Source: Acidobacteriota bacterium (GTDB taxonomy: Bacteria > Acidobacteriota > Blastocatellia > Pyrinomonadales > Pyrinomonadaceae). From it: a stretch of DNA of 64,000 nt. Each line of letters starts with the position of its first letter. The stretch's first letter is position 1. Location of the stretch: the NCBI GenBank assembly GCA_019639155.1, contig JAHBSJ010000012.1:1-64000 (forward strand). The letters are read 5' to 3'. The notes beneath the pieces are model-generated. The model had not been told where the DNA came from, made no database searches, and saw only the letters and a program-made list of their open reading frames with translations. This document shows positions 1 to 8,778 of the stretch, piece by piece. The position numbers were made by a program, and so were the translations under genes.

Positions 1-24
1 TGCCGAACGATAATCGACCACACG

Positions 25-56
25 AGGGGGCGGAGATTTTCTGCCCCCTATTTTCC
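25..56 (+). terminator. Intrinsic terminator of the upstream gene
   Basis: A ten-base-pair stem (25-34 with 40-49, one G-T wobble, G/C-rich base) closes a five-base loop and is followed by ATTTTCCC. It lies just before the ribosome binding site of the first gene, so it probably ends transcription from a gene left of the window. Confidence 0.55.
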
Positions 57-73
57 CAATTTACGGAGGTTTC

Positions 74-1807
74 ATGAACCGTACTCAGACGCGGCCGGGC
101 TTGTTTTACCGGCTGGCAACAAAGCTTTATCCGTCCCGGAGCCGCAGGACGGCGACCTCTGTCGCGGCCTTCGTCGTTCCCGTGTTACTCGTTGCTGCGG
201 CCTTGATAGCGGCTGACAGGAACTCAGTAAGCGCACAGCAAGTACCCGTCGTCGTGACCGCACCGATCATGACCGCATCGCCTGCGACAAGCTTTGACGC
301 GCCTGTGATGGTGTCGGATACGACCGGGCTCAATATCTTGTCGTATCAGTTCGTCATGAACTATGACCCAACTGTTGTCACCTTGCAGAATCCGCCCGTC
401 AGTTTTGCCGGCACGATGAGCAGCGGGATGGCACTTTTCTTTAATCCGATCGCTCCGGGCCAGCTGTTGGTTTCCGCATTTACAGCCGCTCCTCCTTTGA
501 CCGGTTCAGGCGTACTGTTCAACTTCAAGTTCAACGCGGTCGGACCTATCGGCAGTTCTTCGCCGATCACTTGGGCATCATTTCAATTCAACGAGCAGAT
601 ACCTCAGGATCTGACAATTGACGGGTTGATCACTATTAACGTGGCTCCACAGATCCAATTCTCGGCGTCATCATATATCGACGACGAGTCGCAGTCAGCA
701 ACCATAAGGGTCGTTAGGACAGGTGATACTTCTGGGACCGCTTCAGTCGATCTGAATATGTCGGACGGCACAGGGACGGGCGGGCCGACGTGTACATCGG
801 GCGTGGATTACATCAATACGCCGGTAACGCCGCTCAGCTTTGGCATTGGCGAAACCGTAAAAACCGTTTCGGTCCCACTTTGTGGAGACCTGATCACGGA
901 TGCTTTCGAGACGGTCAACCTCTCGCTGACAAACATATCGGGTGCGGGTGTTGGGTCGCCAACGTCGGCGGTGCTCACCATCAACGATACTGCGAATCAG
1001 TTTCGCAGCACGGTTCCGATCGACATCATCCTTGGTTCACCCTCTTCCCCGAATCCATCGACGATAAACGTCGTCGGCGGACCGACGGTGATCGGATCGA
1101 TGCGTGTAAGTCTTTACGATCTGTCTCATGTCTTCCCGGACAATATCGATGTGCTGCTGGTCGGCCCGACAGGTGCGAAATATGTGCTGATGGCCGATAC
1201 GGGCGGGCCGTTCGCTATAAACGATCCCCCGACCGTAACGCTTACATTTTCTGATATTGCGGCGCAGACTCTGCCTGATTCAGCTACGCTTTTTACAGAC
1301 GCTTTCAAGCCAACAAGCTGCGAAACGCCGGTGCTCAGCTTTGCCGCTCCTGCACCAGCAGGGCCGTATGTAGAGCCGGGTTGTGTGCTTGCTAGGCCTG
1401 TTACGCAGTCGATGTTCGGTGCATTTGGACTGACAAGCCCGAATGGCACGTGGCAGCTATTCGTCCGAGACGACGCGGGCCTGCCGGTTATGATGAATGT
1501 CAACGGCGTCATTGCCGGAGGCTGGGGACTTGAATTCCTTCCGCCGACGTCTGCCGGTGTCGAGATATCCGGACGCGTTCTGACATCTGACGGCCGAGGC
1601 ATCAGGAACGCGGTGGTTACTATCACTCGGCCTGACGGTTCCACGCGTACAGCGGTCAGCAGTACGTTCGGGTATTACCGATTTGACGGCATAGAGGCCG
1701 GCGAGAGCGTGGTCATATCTGCATACTCGCGTTCTTTCCGTTTCAAGCCGAGGGTCGTTCAAGTGTTTGACTCAATATCGGACCTTGACCTGGTCGGTTT
1801 GGAATAA
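74..1807 (+). CDS. Secreted multidomain adhesion-type protein (cohesin-like, Calx-beta, P-domain-like, carboxypeptidase-regulatory-like)
   Basis: A 577-residue exported protein. A basic N-terminus (about 1-30) precedes a hydrophobic signal segment at about 31-55. The mature part reads as four beta domains: a cohesin-like domain (about 57-190, with the pattern of extracellular dockerin-binding folds), a Calx-beta repeat (about 195-305, ending in LTINDT), a proprotein-convertase P-domain-like region (about 315-490) and a carboxypeptidase-regulatory-like Ig domain (about 495-577). No catalytic domain is visible, so a structural, adhesive or cell-surface role is inferred. ACGGAGG just upstream is a good ribosome binding site for this ATG. 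Hairpin terminators on both sides make it a single-gene unit. Domain limits were judged by eye. Confidence 0.75.
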   Translation: MNRTQTRPGLFYRLATKLYPSRSRRTATSVAAFVVPVLLVAAALIAADRNSVSAQQVPVVVTAPIMTASPATSFDAPVMVSDTTGLNILSYQFVMNYDPTVVTLQNPPVSFAGTMSSGMALFFNPIAPGQLLVSAFTAAPPLTGSGVLFNFKFNAVGPIGSSSPITWASFQFNEQIPQDLTIDGLITINVAPQIQFSASSYIDDESQSATIRVVRTGDTSGTASVDLNMSDGTGTGGPTCTSGVDYINTPVTPLSFGIGETVKTVSVPLCGDLITDAFETVNLSLTNISGAGVGSPTSAVLTINDTANQFRSTVPIDIILGSPSSPNPSTINVVGGPTVIGSMRVSLYDLSHVFPDNIDVLLVGPTGAKYVLMADTGGPFAINDPPTVTLTFSDIAAQTLPDSATLFTDAFKPTSCETPVLSFAAPAPAGPYVEPGCVLARPVTQSMFGAFGLTSPNGTWQLFVRDDAGLPVMMNVNGVIAGGWGLEFLPPTSAGVEISGRVLTSDGRGIRNAVVTITRPDGSTRTAVSSTFGYYRFDGIEAGESVVISAYSRSFRFKPRVVQVFDSISDLDLVGLE

Positions 1808-1839
1808 CGATACCCTTCACTTAGAGTGCAAACTCATTC

Positions 1840-1868
1840 GGGCGGCGTGGAAATCGCCGCCCTTTTTT
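1840..1868 (+). terminator. Intrinsic terminator after the secreted protein gene
   Basis: A perfect eight-base-pair G/C stem (1840-1847 with 1855-1862), a seven-base loop and six T residues. This is a textbook Rho-independent terminator, and it separates the secreted protein gene from the asd operon. Confidence 0.85.
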
Positions 1869-1934
1869 GTTGTGATCTCACAACAGCGTTCTTTTAATTT
1901 CACCCAACAGAAGTTAAACTCAAATCGAATCTTT

Positions 1935-2975
1935 ATGAGCAAGAGATACAGGGTCGGCATCTTGGGCGCCACAGGAACAGTGGGCCAGCGGTTCGTACAG
2001 CTGCTTGAAGGCCACCCGCAATTTGAGATAACGGCGATGGCGGCTTCGGATCGCTCTGCGGGGAAGCTTTATTCGGAAGCATGCGCGTGGAAGCTGCCGG
2101 GCGCGATGTCCGAAAGTGTTCGCGATCTGATCGTGCGGCCGATCGAACCGCCGCTCGACTGCGACATCGTATTTTCCAGTTTGCCCTCATCGGCTGCCCG
2201 CGAGGCCGAAGAAGCCTTCGCACGTGCCGGCTATCCGGTCATTTCAAATTCCTCCAGCTATCGTATGGATGAGGACATTCCGCTGCTGATGCCTGAAATA
2301 AATGCCGATCATCTCGGCTTGATAGACATTCAACGCGAAAAGCGCGGATTCGGCAAGGGCTTCATCGTGACGAACCCGAATTGTGCCGTCGCCAGTTTCG
2401 CTCCGCCGCTCGCCGCTCTGCATCGGCGTTTCGGCGTCGAAGCCGCTATCGTCACCACGCTTCAAGCCATTTCCGGTGCGGGCTATCCCGGCGTTGCGTC
2501 ACTTGATATAACCGATAATGTGTTTCCTTATATCGCGGGCGAAGAGCCGAAGGTCGAGACGGAGGCACAGAAACTGATCGGCACGTTCACAGGGATCGGC
2601 GTCCAAAAAGCCGACTTTACCATTTCGGCACAGTGTTTTCGTGTAAACGTGATCGACGGCCACACGGCATCTGTGCGTGTAAAGCTCCGCGATGTGGGGA
2701 CGCTGGAGGAGGTTGTCGCCTCGATGAGGGAATTTCCGTCATTGGGACTGCACTCATCACCGGCGAATTTCATAGAGGTGACCGACGAGCCGACGCGTCC
2801 GCAGCCACGCCTCGACCGCGATGCGGGCAGCGGAATGACGATAACCGTCGGGCGAGTGTTCCCGGACAATGTTTTCGATTACCGGTTCATTGCCCTCAGC
2901 CATAATACCGTGCGCGGAGCCGCGGGTTCGGCCATATTGAACGCCGAACTATTGATCGACCGCGGCATTATCTGA
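1935..2975 (+). CDS. asd: Aspartate-semialdehyde dehydrogenase
   Basis: NADPH-dependent reduction of aspartyl phosphate to aspartate semialdehyde, the branch point to lysine/diaminopimelate, threonine and methionine. The 346-residue protein has the N-terminal Rossmann motif GATGTVG (11-17), the catalytic-cysteine motif NPNC (C150) and a candidate catalytic histidine in DGHT (H243). The NPNCAVAS-type motif resembles the archaeal/fungal-type subgroup more than the E. coli type. The reading frame is open upstream to 1767, but that stretch runs through the previous gene's end and a terminator, so the ATG at 1935 is chosen. It is the first gene of a three-gene unit: the next starts 10 bases later. 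Confidence 0.95.
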   Translation: MSKRYRVGILGATGTVGQRFVQLLEGHPQFEITAMAASDRSAGKLYSEACAWKLPGAMSESVRDLIVRPIEPPLDCDIVFSSLPSSAAREAEEAFARAGYPVISNSSSYRMDEDIPLLMPEINADHLGLIDIQREKRGFGKGFIVTNPNCAVASFAPPLAALHRRFGVEAAIVTTLQAISGAGYPGVASLDITDNVFPYIAGEEPKVETEAQKLIGTFTGIGVQKADFTISAQCFRVNVIDGHTASVRVKLRDVGTLEEVVASMREFPSLGLHSSPANFIEVTDEPTRPQPRLDRDAGSGMTITVGRVFPDNVFDYRFIALSHNTVRGAAGSAILNAELLIDRGII

Positions 2976-2985
2976 CCTGAGTTCG

Positions 2986-4065
2986 ATGTCTGACAGATCA
3001 ACAGATGAAAGGCTGTTTTTGCGGCGAGTTTCAACAGGCGTTGCAATATTTGTTGCGACGCTTCTTTTTCTTGCGTTCATTTATTTCGTATCGGACGTAC
3101 TATTGCTGATCTTCGCGGCGGCTCTTGTTGCGATATTTTTACGCGGTCTGGCCGATCTTACAAAGCCGTATTTCAAGATCGCTGACGGATGGCGGGTACT
3201 GATCGTTACCTCATGCCTATTGACGTTTATCGCTTTAGGCATTGCGTTGCTTTCACCAAGCGTTGCCGAACAGGGAAAGCTGCTGCGGACGAAAATACCG
3301 GAATCGGCCCAAAAAGCGAGCGAATTTTTGTCACAGTATTCGTGGGGCCGGACGATGATCGATCATATTCTCCACCCGGACGATCTGCTGAATTCGGTAA
3401 ATGTGTCTGTTGCAGACGTGGTTTCGAACGTCAGCGGTTACTTCTCTTCGACGGTGGGGGTTATAGGCAACATCGCGATCATCGCACTGTTGGGGCTTTA
3501 CTTTGCGAGCGAACCGCGGCTGTATTCGGCCGGAATAGTCAAATTGTTCCCCGTGCGGCGGCGCGATCGAGCAGCGGAGGTTGTTCACGCGACCTATGAA
3601 ACACTTCGTTGGTGGCTGATAGGCAAGTTCGCATCAATGTTTTTTATCGGGATACTGACATGGATCGGATTGTCGATACTCGGTGTTCCGCTTGCTCTTA
3701 CACTCGGTTTGATCGCAGGACTGCTGTCGTTCATCCCGAATTTTGGCCCGATCATCTCGGCGATCCCGGCGTTGCTGCTGGCGTTTATCGATTCGCCGAT
3801 AAGTGCGTTGTATGTGTTGGCGTTATATGTTGGAATTCAGGTCGTTGAATCGAACATCGTTACGCCGCTGATCGAACGCGAGACCGTAGAATTGCCGCCC
3901 GCTCTGACGGTCGTGTTTCAGATCGTCCTAGGCGGCATGACCGGTGGATTGGGATTGATACTTGCGACGCCGCTGCTCGCGATGATCGTCGTGCTGGTAA
4001 AGAAGGTTTACATTGAAGATATACTCGGCGACAAAACGGAGCTGGTCGCGGCCGAGGCTGATTAA
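2986..4065 (+). CDS. AI-2E family transporter (PF01594-type permease)
   Basis: A 359-residue inner-membrane protein with about eight hydrophobic segments in the arrangement of the AI-2E/TqsA/PerM family: paired helices near the N-terminus, a soluble region (about 95-150), then clustered helices with FIPNFGPIISAIPALLLA (about 248-265), the most conserved stretch of the family. Members export small molecules or ions (autoinducer-2 in TqsA; a Na+/H+ antiport role is reported for some). The substrate cannot be read from the sequence. It is 10 bases after asd and 3 bases before purB, so co-transcribed with both. Confidence 0.88.
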   Translation: MSDRSTDERLFLRRVSTGVAIFVATLLFLAFIYFVSDVLLLIFAAALVAIFLRGLADLTKPYFKIADGWRVLIVTSCLLTFIALGIALLSPSVAEQGKLLRTKIPESAQKASEFLSQYSWGRTMIDHILHPDDLLNSVNVSVADVVSNVSGYFSSTVGVIGNIAIIALLGLYFASEPRLYSAGIVKLFPVRRRDRAAEVVHATYETLRWWLIGKFASMFFIGILTWIGLSILGVPLALTLGLIAGLLSFIPNFGPIISAIPALLLAFIDSPISALYVLALYVGIQVVESNIVTPLIERETVELPPALTVVFQIVLGGMTGGLGLILATPLLAMIVVLVKKVYIEDILGDKTELVAAEAD

Positions 4066-4068
4066 CTT

Positions 4069-5364
4069 ATGATCGAACGCTATACATTGCCGGAGATGGG
4101 AGCGGTATGGGCTCTCCAGAACAAGTTTCAAAAGTGGCTGGACGTGGAGATCGCTGTGTGCGAGGTGCATGCTGAGGACGGGACGATACCGCAGGACGCT
4201 TTGGCGGAGATCAAAGCAAAGGCGGCGTTTACGGTTGAGCGTATCAATGAGATAGAGAAGACGACCGACCACGATGTGATCGCGTTCACGACGAATCTGG
4301 CCGAGAATATCGGACCCGCGTCGCGGTTCGTGCATTACGGACTGACATCGAGCGACGTTGTGGACACGGCGAATGCTCTGCTACTGAAAGAATCGTGCGG
4401 CATTCTGCTCGCCAAAGTCGATGCGCTGATGGAAGTGCTGAAACGGCGGGCGTTCGAGTTTAAGGACACGCCGCAGATCGGGCGTACGCATGGAATTCAC
4501 GCCGAGCCGACTTCGTTCGGGCTGACGTGGGCGTTGTGGTTCGAGGACATGAAAGCGAACCGTTCGCGGCTCGTCGCGGCGAGGTCTGCGGTCTCGAAAG
4601 GCAAGATCTCAGGCGCCGTCGGTGCGTTCGCACATCTGTCGCCGGATGTTGAGGCTCGTGTTTGCCAGAAACTAGGTATTGAGGCGGCGAGGGCTTCGAC
4701 GCAGGTCATTCAACGCGAAAGTTACGCCGAGTATATGTGCACTCTCGCGATAATCGCTTCGAGCCTGGAAAAGATCGCACTGCAAGTGCGTCATTGGCAG
4801 CGGACCGAAGTGAGGGAAGCGCAAGAGGCGTTCAAGAAGGGACAAAAAGGCTCGTCAGCGATGCCGCATAAGCGGAATCCGATACTGTCGGAGCGTATCT
4901 GCGGCATGGCGAGAACCGTTCGTGCGAATGCGATCGTCGGGCTGGAGAACGTGGCTTTGTGGCACGAACGCGATATCTCGCACTCTTCGGCAGAGCGAAT
5001 TGTGCTGCCTGATTCGTCTGGTACGCTTGATTATCTGCTTGCAAAGGCGACTTCGCTGCTCGATACGCTGGTCGTTTACCCTGAAAATATGCTCGCGAAT
5101 CTGAACTTGACGCGAGGGCTGGTGTTCAGCGGGCAGCTGATGCTCGCTCTAACGCAGAAAGGCGTAACTCGCGAAGATGCCTACGTGTACACTCAGCGAA
5201 ACGCGATGAAGGTCTGGGACGAAGGCGGCGATTACAAAGATCTCGTAATGAAGGACGCGGACATCTCATCCTACTTGTCGCAAGATGAGATCGCCCGCGT
5301 TTTTGATCTGCAACATTACCTGCGTAATGTCGAGGCAGTATTTGAGAGGGTCTTTAGCCGTTAG
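4069..5364 (+). CDS. purB: Adenylosuccinate lyase
   Basis: Cleaves SAICAR to AICAR and adenylosuccinate to AMP plus fumarate in purine synthesis; a cytoplasmic homotetramer in known members. The 431-residue protein has the fumarase/aspartase superfamily signature GSSAMPHKRNP (about 261-271), the conserved TSSDVVDTA segment (about 91-99) and the GRTHG-type motif (about 141-145). Length is normal for the short bacterial form. It is the last gene of the asd-permease-purB unit, and its last 11 bases overlap the end of the convergent DUF4870 gene. Confidence 0.97.
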   Translation: MIERYTLPEMGAVWALQNKFQKWLDVEIAVCEVHAEDGTIPQDALAEIKAKAAFTVERINEIEKTTDHDVIAFTTNLAENIGPASRFVHYGLTSSDVVDTANALLLKESCGILLAKVDALMEVLKRRAFEFKDTPQIGRTHGIHAEPTSFGLTWALWFEDMKANRSRLVAARSAVSKGKISGAVGAFAHLSPDVEARVCQKLGIEAARASTQVIQRESYAEYMCTLAIIASSLEKIALQVRHWQRTEVREAQEAFKKGQKGSSAMPHKRNPILSERICGMARTVRANAIVGLENVALWHERDISHSSAERIVLPDSSGTLDYLLAKATSLLDTLVVYPENMLANLNLTRGLVFSGQLMLALTQKGVTREDAYVYTQRNAMKVWDEGGDYKDLVMKDADISSYLSQDEIARVFDLQHYLRNVEAVFERVFSR

Positions 5365-5749
5365 CCCATTTCTCGGCCATGTCGCCGACAATTGGGAACT
5401 TCACGATCTGACCTTGGTAACCTTTGATCATTCCAAAGATCATTAGGCCGAGGAACGCTACGACGACGACCAGCACAAACAAGCTGATCAGCATTCCGAT
5501 AATACCGGAATCCATAGCGATCGCGACGACGCTGCCGAAAATCTGCAGAACGACGACCAATACGATATAGAGGATCGAGAGCATAAGCGACTGAAAAGCG
5601 TGAAAGCGAACGAAGGTGTTCTCTTTGTCCGTAGCGATCACGATAATGCTGTAAATTAAGCTGATCAGGCAGACCGGAAGGTAGCACAGAAGCGCGCCGA
5701 TGTTTGCGTCCAATCCCAAAGCGGTTTTGCTGCCGGGGTTATATTGCAT
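5354..5749 (-). CDS. DUF4870-like small membrane protein
   Basis: A 131-residue protein with three or four hydrophobic segments. The N-terminal part (NIGALLCYLPVCLISLIYSI, then KENTFVRFHAFQSL) matches the DUF4870 / Tic20-like pattern, in which a charged FVRFHAxQ loop follows the first helix. No function is established for the bacterial family. The gene is on its own strand, convergent with purB and divergent from purS. Confidence 0.8.
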   Translation of the reverse strand: MQYNPGSKTALGLDANIGALLCYLPVCLISLIYSIIVIATDKENTFVRFHAFQSLMLSILYIVLVVVLQIFGSVVAIAMDSGIIGMLISLFVLVVVVAFLGLMIFGMIKGYQGQIVKFPIVGDMAEKWANG

Positions 5750-5855
5750 AGCTATATAGTTCTCCTTTTTTCTTGAGTAGAAATCAAAATTGCGTTAGAA
5801 ATCACGGGAAATTTAGCACAAGACTTTGATAAAAACAAGAAAGTCCGTCAGAATC

Positions 5856-5861
5856 TACAAT
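5856..5861 (+). promoter_or_regulatory. Possible -10 element of purSQ
   Basis: TACAAT lies 17 bases before the purS ATG. No well-spaced -35 box was found: TTGATA at 5826-5831 is 24 bases away. The leader would be very short. Tentative. Confidence 0.25.
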
Positions 5862-5878
5862 TTATTTTATTGCTGCAA

Positions 5879-6124
5879 ATGAAAGCCTTAGTATTCGTAA
5901 CACTCAAATCCGGCGTCCTCGACCCTCAGGGAAAGGCAATTCACCATTCTGCGGAAAGTCTGGGTTTTGCGGGCATCAATGATATTCGTCAAGGGAAATA
6001 TTTTGAGATATTTCTGGATCCGTCATTAGACGAGGCCGCGGCATTTGCTGAGGCCACTCGACTAGCTTCGGAGATATTGGCAAATCCGGTCATTGAAGAC
6101 TACCGTGTGGAGATCGTGAAATGA
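5879..6124 (+). CDS. purS: Phosphoribosylformylglycinamidine synthase subunit PurS
   Basis: The small subunit of the three-part FGAM synthase (PurSQL), which bridges the glutaminase PurQ and the synthetase PurL. At 81 residues it has the usual size, with the family patterns [15 protein letters not shown] (7-21) and [12 protein letters not shown] near the end. The ATG at 5879 begins directly with [10 protein letters not shown] and is preferred over an in-frame TTG three codons earlier. Its TGA overlaps the purQ ATG (ATGA), which indicates translational coupling. purL is not in the window. Confidence 0.93.
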   Translation: MKALVFVTLKSGVLDPQGKAIHHSAESLGFAGINDIRQGKYFEIFLDPSLDEAAAFAEATRLASEILANPVIEDYRVEIVK

Positions 6125-6822
6125 AATTCGGTGTAGTAGTCTTTCCCGGTTCGAACTGCGACCACGATGCTTACCACGTCATTTCAAAACACGTGGGGCA
6201 GCCGGTGGATTTCATCTGGCATCAGGAAACGGAACTGGCGGGTTTTGACGCGGTGCTAATCCCGGGCGGATTCTCGTATGGCGATTATCTGCGTGCAGGA
6301 GCACTTGCGAGGTTTTCGCCGGTGATGCGGTCGGTCAGAGAATTCGCCGCGGCAGGGAAGTTCGTCTTCGGTATCTGCAACGGTTTTCAGATATTGTGCG
6401 AGGCAGGGCTGCTGCCGGGCGTTCTGATGCGAAACCGCGGGCTTCACTTCATATGCAAACACGTCGATCTTCGTGTTGAGAATTCTAATACGCCGTTCAC
6501 GAATCTGGTTGACAGCGATCGTGTGCTGTCGATCCCGGTCGCTCATGCCGAAGGGAACTACACCTGCGACGACGCAACATTTAACGAGCTCGAAGAGAAC
6601 GGCCAGATCGTATTTCGATATTGCACGCCCGACGGCGAGGTCACCGATGGTGCAAATCCGAACGGTGCGCGTTCAAATATTGCCGGTATCTGCAATCGTG
6701 AAAGGAATGTTTTGGGAATGATGCCGCACCCCGAACGGGCCTGCGAAGAGCTGCTAGGTTCGAACGACGGCCGCGATATCTTCCGCTCACTCGCGAACAC
6801 GATCGGCAAGATGTCGATCTGA
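6121..6822 (+). CDS. purQ: Phosphoribosylformylglycinamidine synthase, glutaminase subunit PurQ
   Basis: Class I glutamine amidotransferase that supplies ammonia to PurL for conversion of FGAR to FGAM. The 233-residue protein shows the oxyanion strand [14 protein letters not shown] (about 48-61), the nucleophile in [17 protein letters not shown] (about 84-100) and the late histidine-glutamate pair in MMPHPER (about 200-206). It overlaps purS by four bases and ends 2 bases before the convergent GHMP kinase gene, leaving no room for a terminator. Confidence 0.96.
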   Translation: MKFGVVVFPGSNCDHDAYHVISKHVGQPVDFIWHQETELAGFDAVLIPGGFSYGDYLRAGALARFSPVMRSVREFAAAGKFVFGICNGFQILCEAGLLPGVLMRNRGLHFICKHVDLRVENSNTPFTNLVDSDRVLSIPVAHAEGNYTCDDATFNELEENGQIVFRYCTPDGEVTDGANPNGARSNIAGICNRERNVLGMMPHPERACEELLGSNDGRDIFRSLANTIGKMSI

Positions 6823-6824
6823 TG

Positions 6825-7835
6825 TTAGTCCTCGATCTCTATCTCAAGTCCCGACGCTGAAAAACTCCATTCAAGCACTTCGCAGCCTTCCTCGCGTGCA
6901 AGTACGGCCTCGACGTCGCCTCTGTGGCCTTCTTCGCAGAAAAACGCGATGCAGCCGCCCCCGCCGGCACCGCAGACCTTTGGGGCGGTGGCTCCGTTCG
7001 CCATTGCGGTGTCGATCAGATGATCCATGTGCGGCGTTGTGATGTTGGGAGACAACATTTGACGTTGTGGGTGAGCCGCCGCCAAAATGCTGCCAACCGC
7101 GTCCCAGTCGTTTGCAATGATCGCGGACCGAACCGATAGCGTTGTGTCGCGAATGCCGTCGAACAGGTCGAAAAGTTCGCGGTCGCCGTCGATATGGCGT
7201 TTTGTCAGCTCCCAGTTGTTTGTACCGGAATTACGCGGCTCGCCGGTGTAGCAGATCGCAAATCTCTCCTCGATCAGTGAAACGTCCGCGATAAGTTCCT
7301 CGCGTTCCATTCCCGCCGGGCCGAAATGTATGCACGACAGCCCGCCGTACTGCGCCGAGTAATAATCCTGGTAACCGGTCGGAACCTTGATGACCTGACA
7401 TTCCACGGCGGCAGCGATCGGAATAAAGCGGTCCGGAGAATATCTGCCGCCCACGAGTTCATTCAACGCTGCGATGCAGGCGATGTTCAATGTCGAGGAG
7501 CCCGCAAGGCCTGCGCCCGCGGGGGCCTTTGATTCTGTGACCATCTTGAAGCCGCGTTCCGGGCGAAAAAAATAAACCAGCTTTGCAAGCAGCTGCAATC
7601 TCGGTTCGTCCTTAAGCCCGGCGATCTCGGCTAAGGTCAGATCAAGCGTGTCTTTTTGGTCGATGCTCTCGATAATGATCCGATCATCAACGCGTGTCTC
7701 GATCGTGCAGTATGCCCGCGGGCTGATGGCAAAATTGACCGTGGCGGCTCCTTCGTGAAAAAGGAACAAAGGCGGTATATCGATGGTCCCGCCAGCAAGG
7801 TCAACGCGTGTGGGTGCTGAAGTTCTGATGATCAC
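6825..7835 (-). CDS. GHMP-family sugar kinase
   Basis: A 336-residue cytoplasmic kinase of the galactokinase/homoserine/mevalonate/phosphomevalonate superfamily. Visible motifs are the N-terminal substrate motif TRVDLAGGTID (9-19), the ATP-binding motif APAGAGLAGSSTLN (104-117) and the C-terminal CGAGGGGCIAFF (near 290). The layout is closest to the sugar kinases acting on heptose-phosphate, fucose or galacturonate; the exact substrate is unknown. It starts with GTG. It is the second gene after the DedA gene (19-base gap). A GT9 gene lies across the divergent gap, which fits a surface-sugar role but does not prove one. Confidence 0.85.
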   Translation of the reverse strand: MIIRTSAPTRVDLAGGTIDIPPLFLFHEGAATVNFAISPRAYCTIETRVDDRIIIESIDQKDTLDLTLAEIAGLKDEPRLQLLAKLVYFFRPERGFKMVTESKAPAGAGLAGSSTLNIACIAALNELVGGRYSPDRFIPIAAAVECQVIKVPTGYQDYYSAQYGGLSCIHFGPAGMEREELIADVSLIEERFAICYTGEPRNSGTNNWELTKRHIDGDRELFDLFDGIRDTTLSVRSAIIANDWDAVGSILAAAHPQRQMLSPNITTPHMDHLIDTAMANGATAPKVCGAGGGGCIAFFCEEGHRGDVEAVLAREEGCEVLEWSFSASGLEIEIED

Positions 7836-7854
7836 GGATCTTGATTAATTGGTC

Positions 7855-8628
7855 CTAGTTAGAATTTTTTGCAGATATGGATTCGGTGCTTTTTACGTCG
7901 GCCGGCTGCGGAAGCGGCGTTTCATCCTTCTCATCTTTGCTGGGCTCGCGGGTCAGGTGCAGCTTTTCGCTGAGATCGTGAAATTTTTCCTGTGCGGCCT
8001 CTTCAACGGCGATGATGGTCTCTTCGATCTTGTGGAGCGTCTCAGGATTGGCATCCTCGACGCGTTCAGACAGCCAATAGCGTTCTAAGACATAGAATGC
8101 CGCGATACCGACTATCACGATGAAGAAGAGGGCAATGCCGATCTGATGAAAATCGCCGATAATTGAGGTGATGGCCCCGCTGAAGAAGTATCCCGTTCCG
8201 GCGAGCAGCAGCACCCACAGAAAACAACTTACGGTGCTGAGCATCAGGAAGCGAATAAACGGCATTCTCGCGACACCGTAGGAAAGGCAAACGGCCATTC
8301 GTATCCCATAAATGTACTTTGAGATGATAATGGCGGAGCCGCCGAATTTCGACATCAGCTTTTCGACCCGAGGCTGAGCGACCTGATAGAAGCGGTAATG
8401 TTTTGCGTTCTCGTGAAATACCCGGCCGATCAGATAGGCTATCGAATCGCCCATTACGCCGCCGGCGGTGCCGAATATCATCACCTTCAACAGGCTGTAA
8501 TCGCCGAAAAAGCCCGAATGAGCGAGAACACCCGAGATGAGCAGCGTGATATCGCCTTCTACGGTGCAAAGCACAAATACGGCATATATGCCGTATTGAG
8601 CAATGATCTCGAAAACCGGATGTTCCAT
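7855..8628 (-). CDS. DedA family membrane protein
   Basis: A 257-residue integral membrane protein of the DedA/SNARE-associated family. The signature GGVMGDSIAYLIGR (about 56-69) and the later FSKYIYGIR-like segment (about 98-110) are present, with helices throughout residues 10-185. Family members act in lipid-carrier (undecaprenyl-phosphate) or phospholipid flipping and envelope homeostasis. The C-terminal 70 residues are a hydrophilic, Glu/Lys-rich extension longer than usual, probably cytoplasmic. First gene of a two-gene minus-strand unit with the GHMP kinase. Confidence 0.9.
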   Translation of the reverse strand: MEHPVFEIIAQYGIYAVFVLCTVEGDITLLISGVLAHSGFFGDYSLLKVMIFGTAGGVMGDSIAYLIGRVFHENAKHYRFYQVAQPRVEKLMSKFGGSAIIISKYIYGIRMAVCLSYGVARMPFIRFLMLSTVSCFLWVLLLAGTGYFFSGAITSIIGDFHQIGIALFFIVIVGIAAFYVLERYWLSERVEDANPETLHKIEETIIAVEEAAQEKFHDLSEKLHLTREPSKDEKDETPLPQPADVKSTESISAKNSN

Positions 8629-8778
8629 TCAGCGGCGAAGCCTTCGTGAAGTTAACTGTGCCTTAACTCTAGAGAGTAGCTTTCAAACGATTAGCAGTCA
8701 AAGATAAGAGACGTCCCATGGCTTGTGCCGTTGTGGACGCGATGCGTTATCATCTAGGCTTCATTTTCGGTATTTTCC

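Noticed and set aside
1767..1934. An N-terminal extension of Asd from the start at 1767.
   Set aside because: It crosses the end of the previous gene and a strong terminator hairpin, and the residues are unlike the family.
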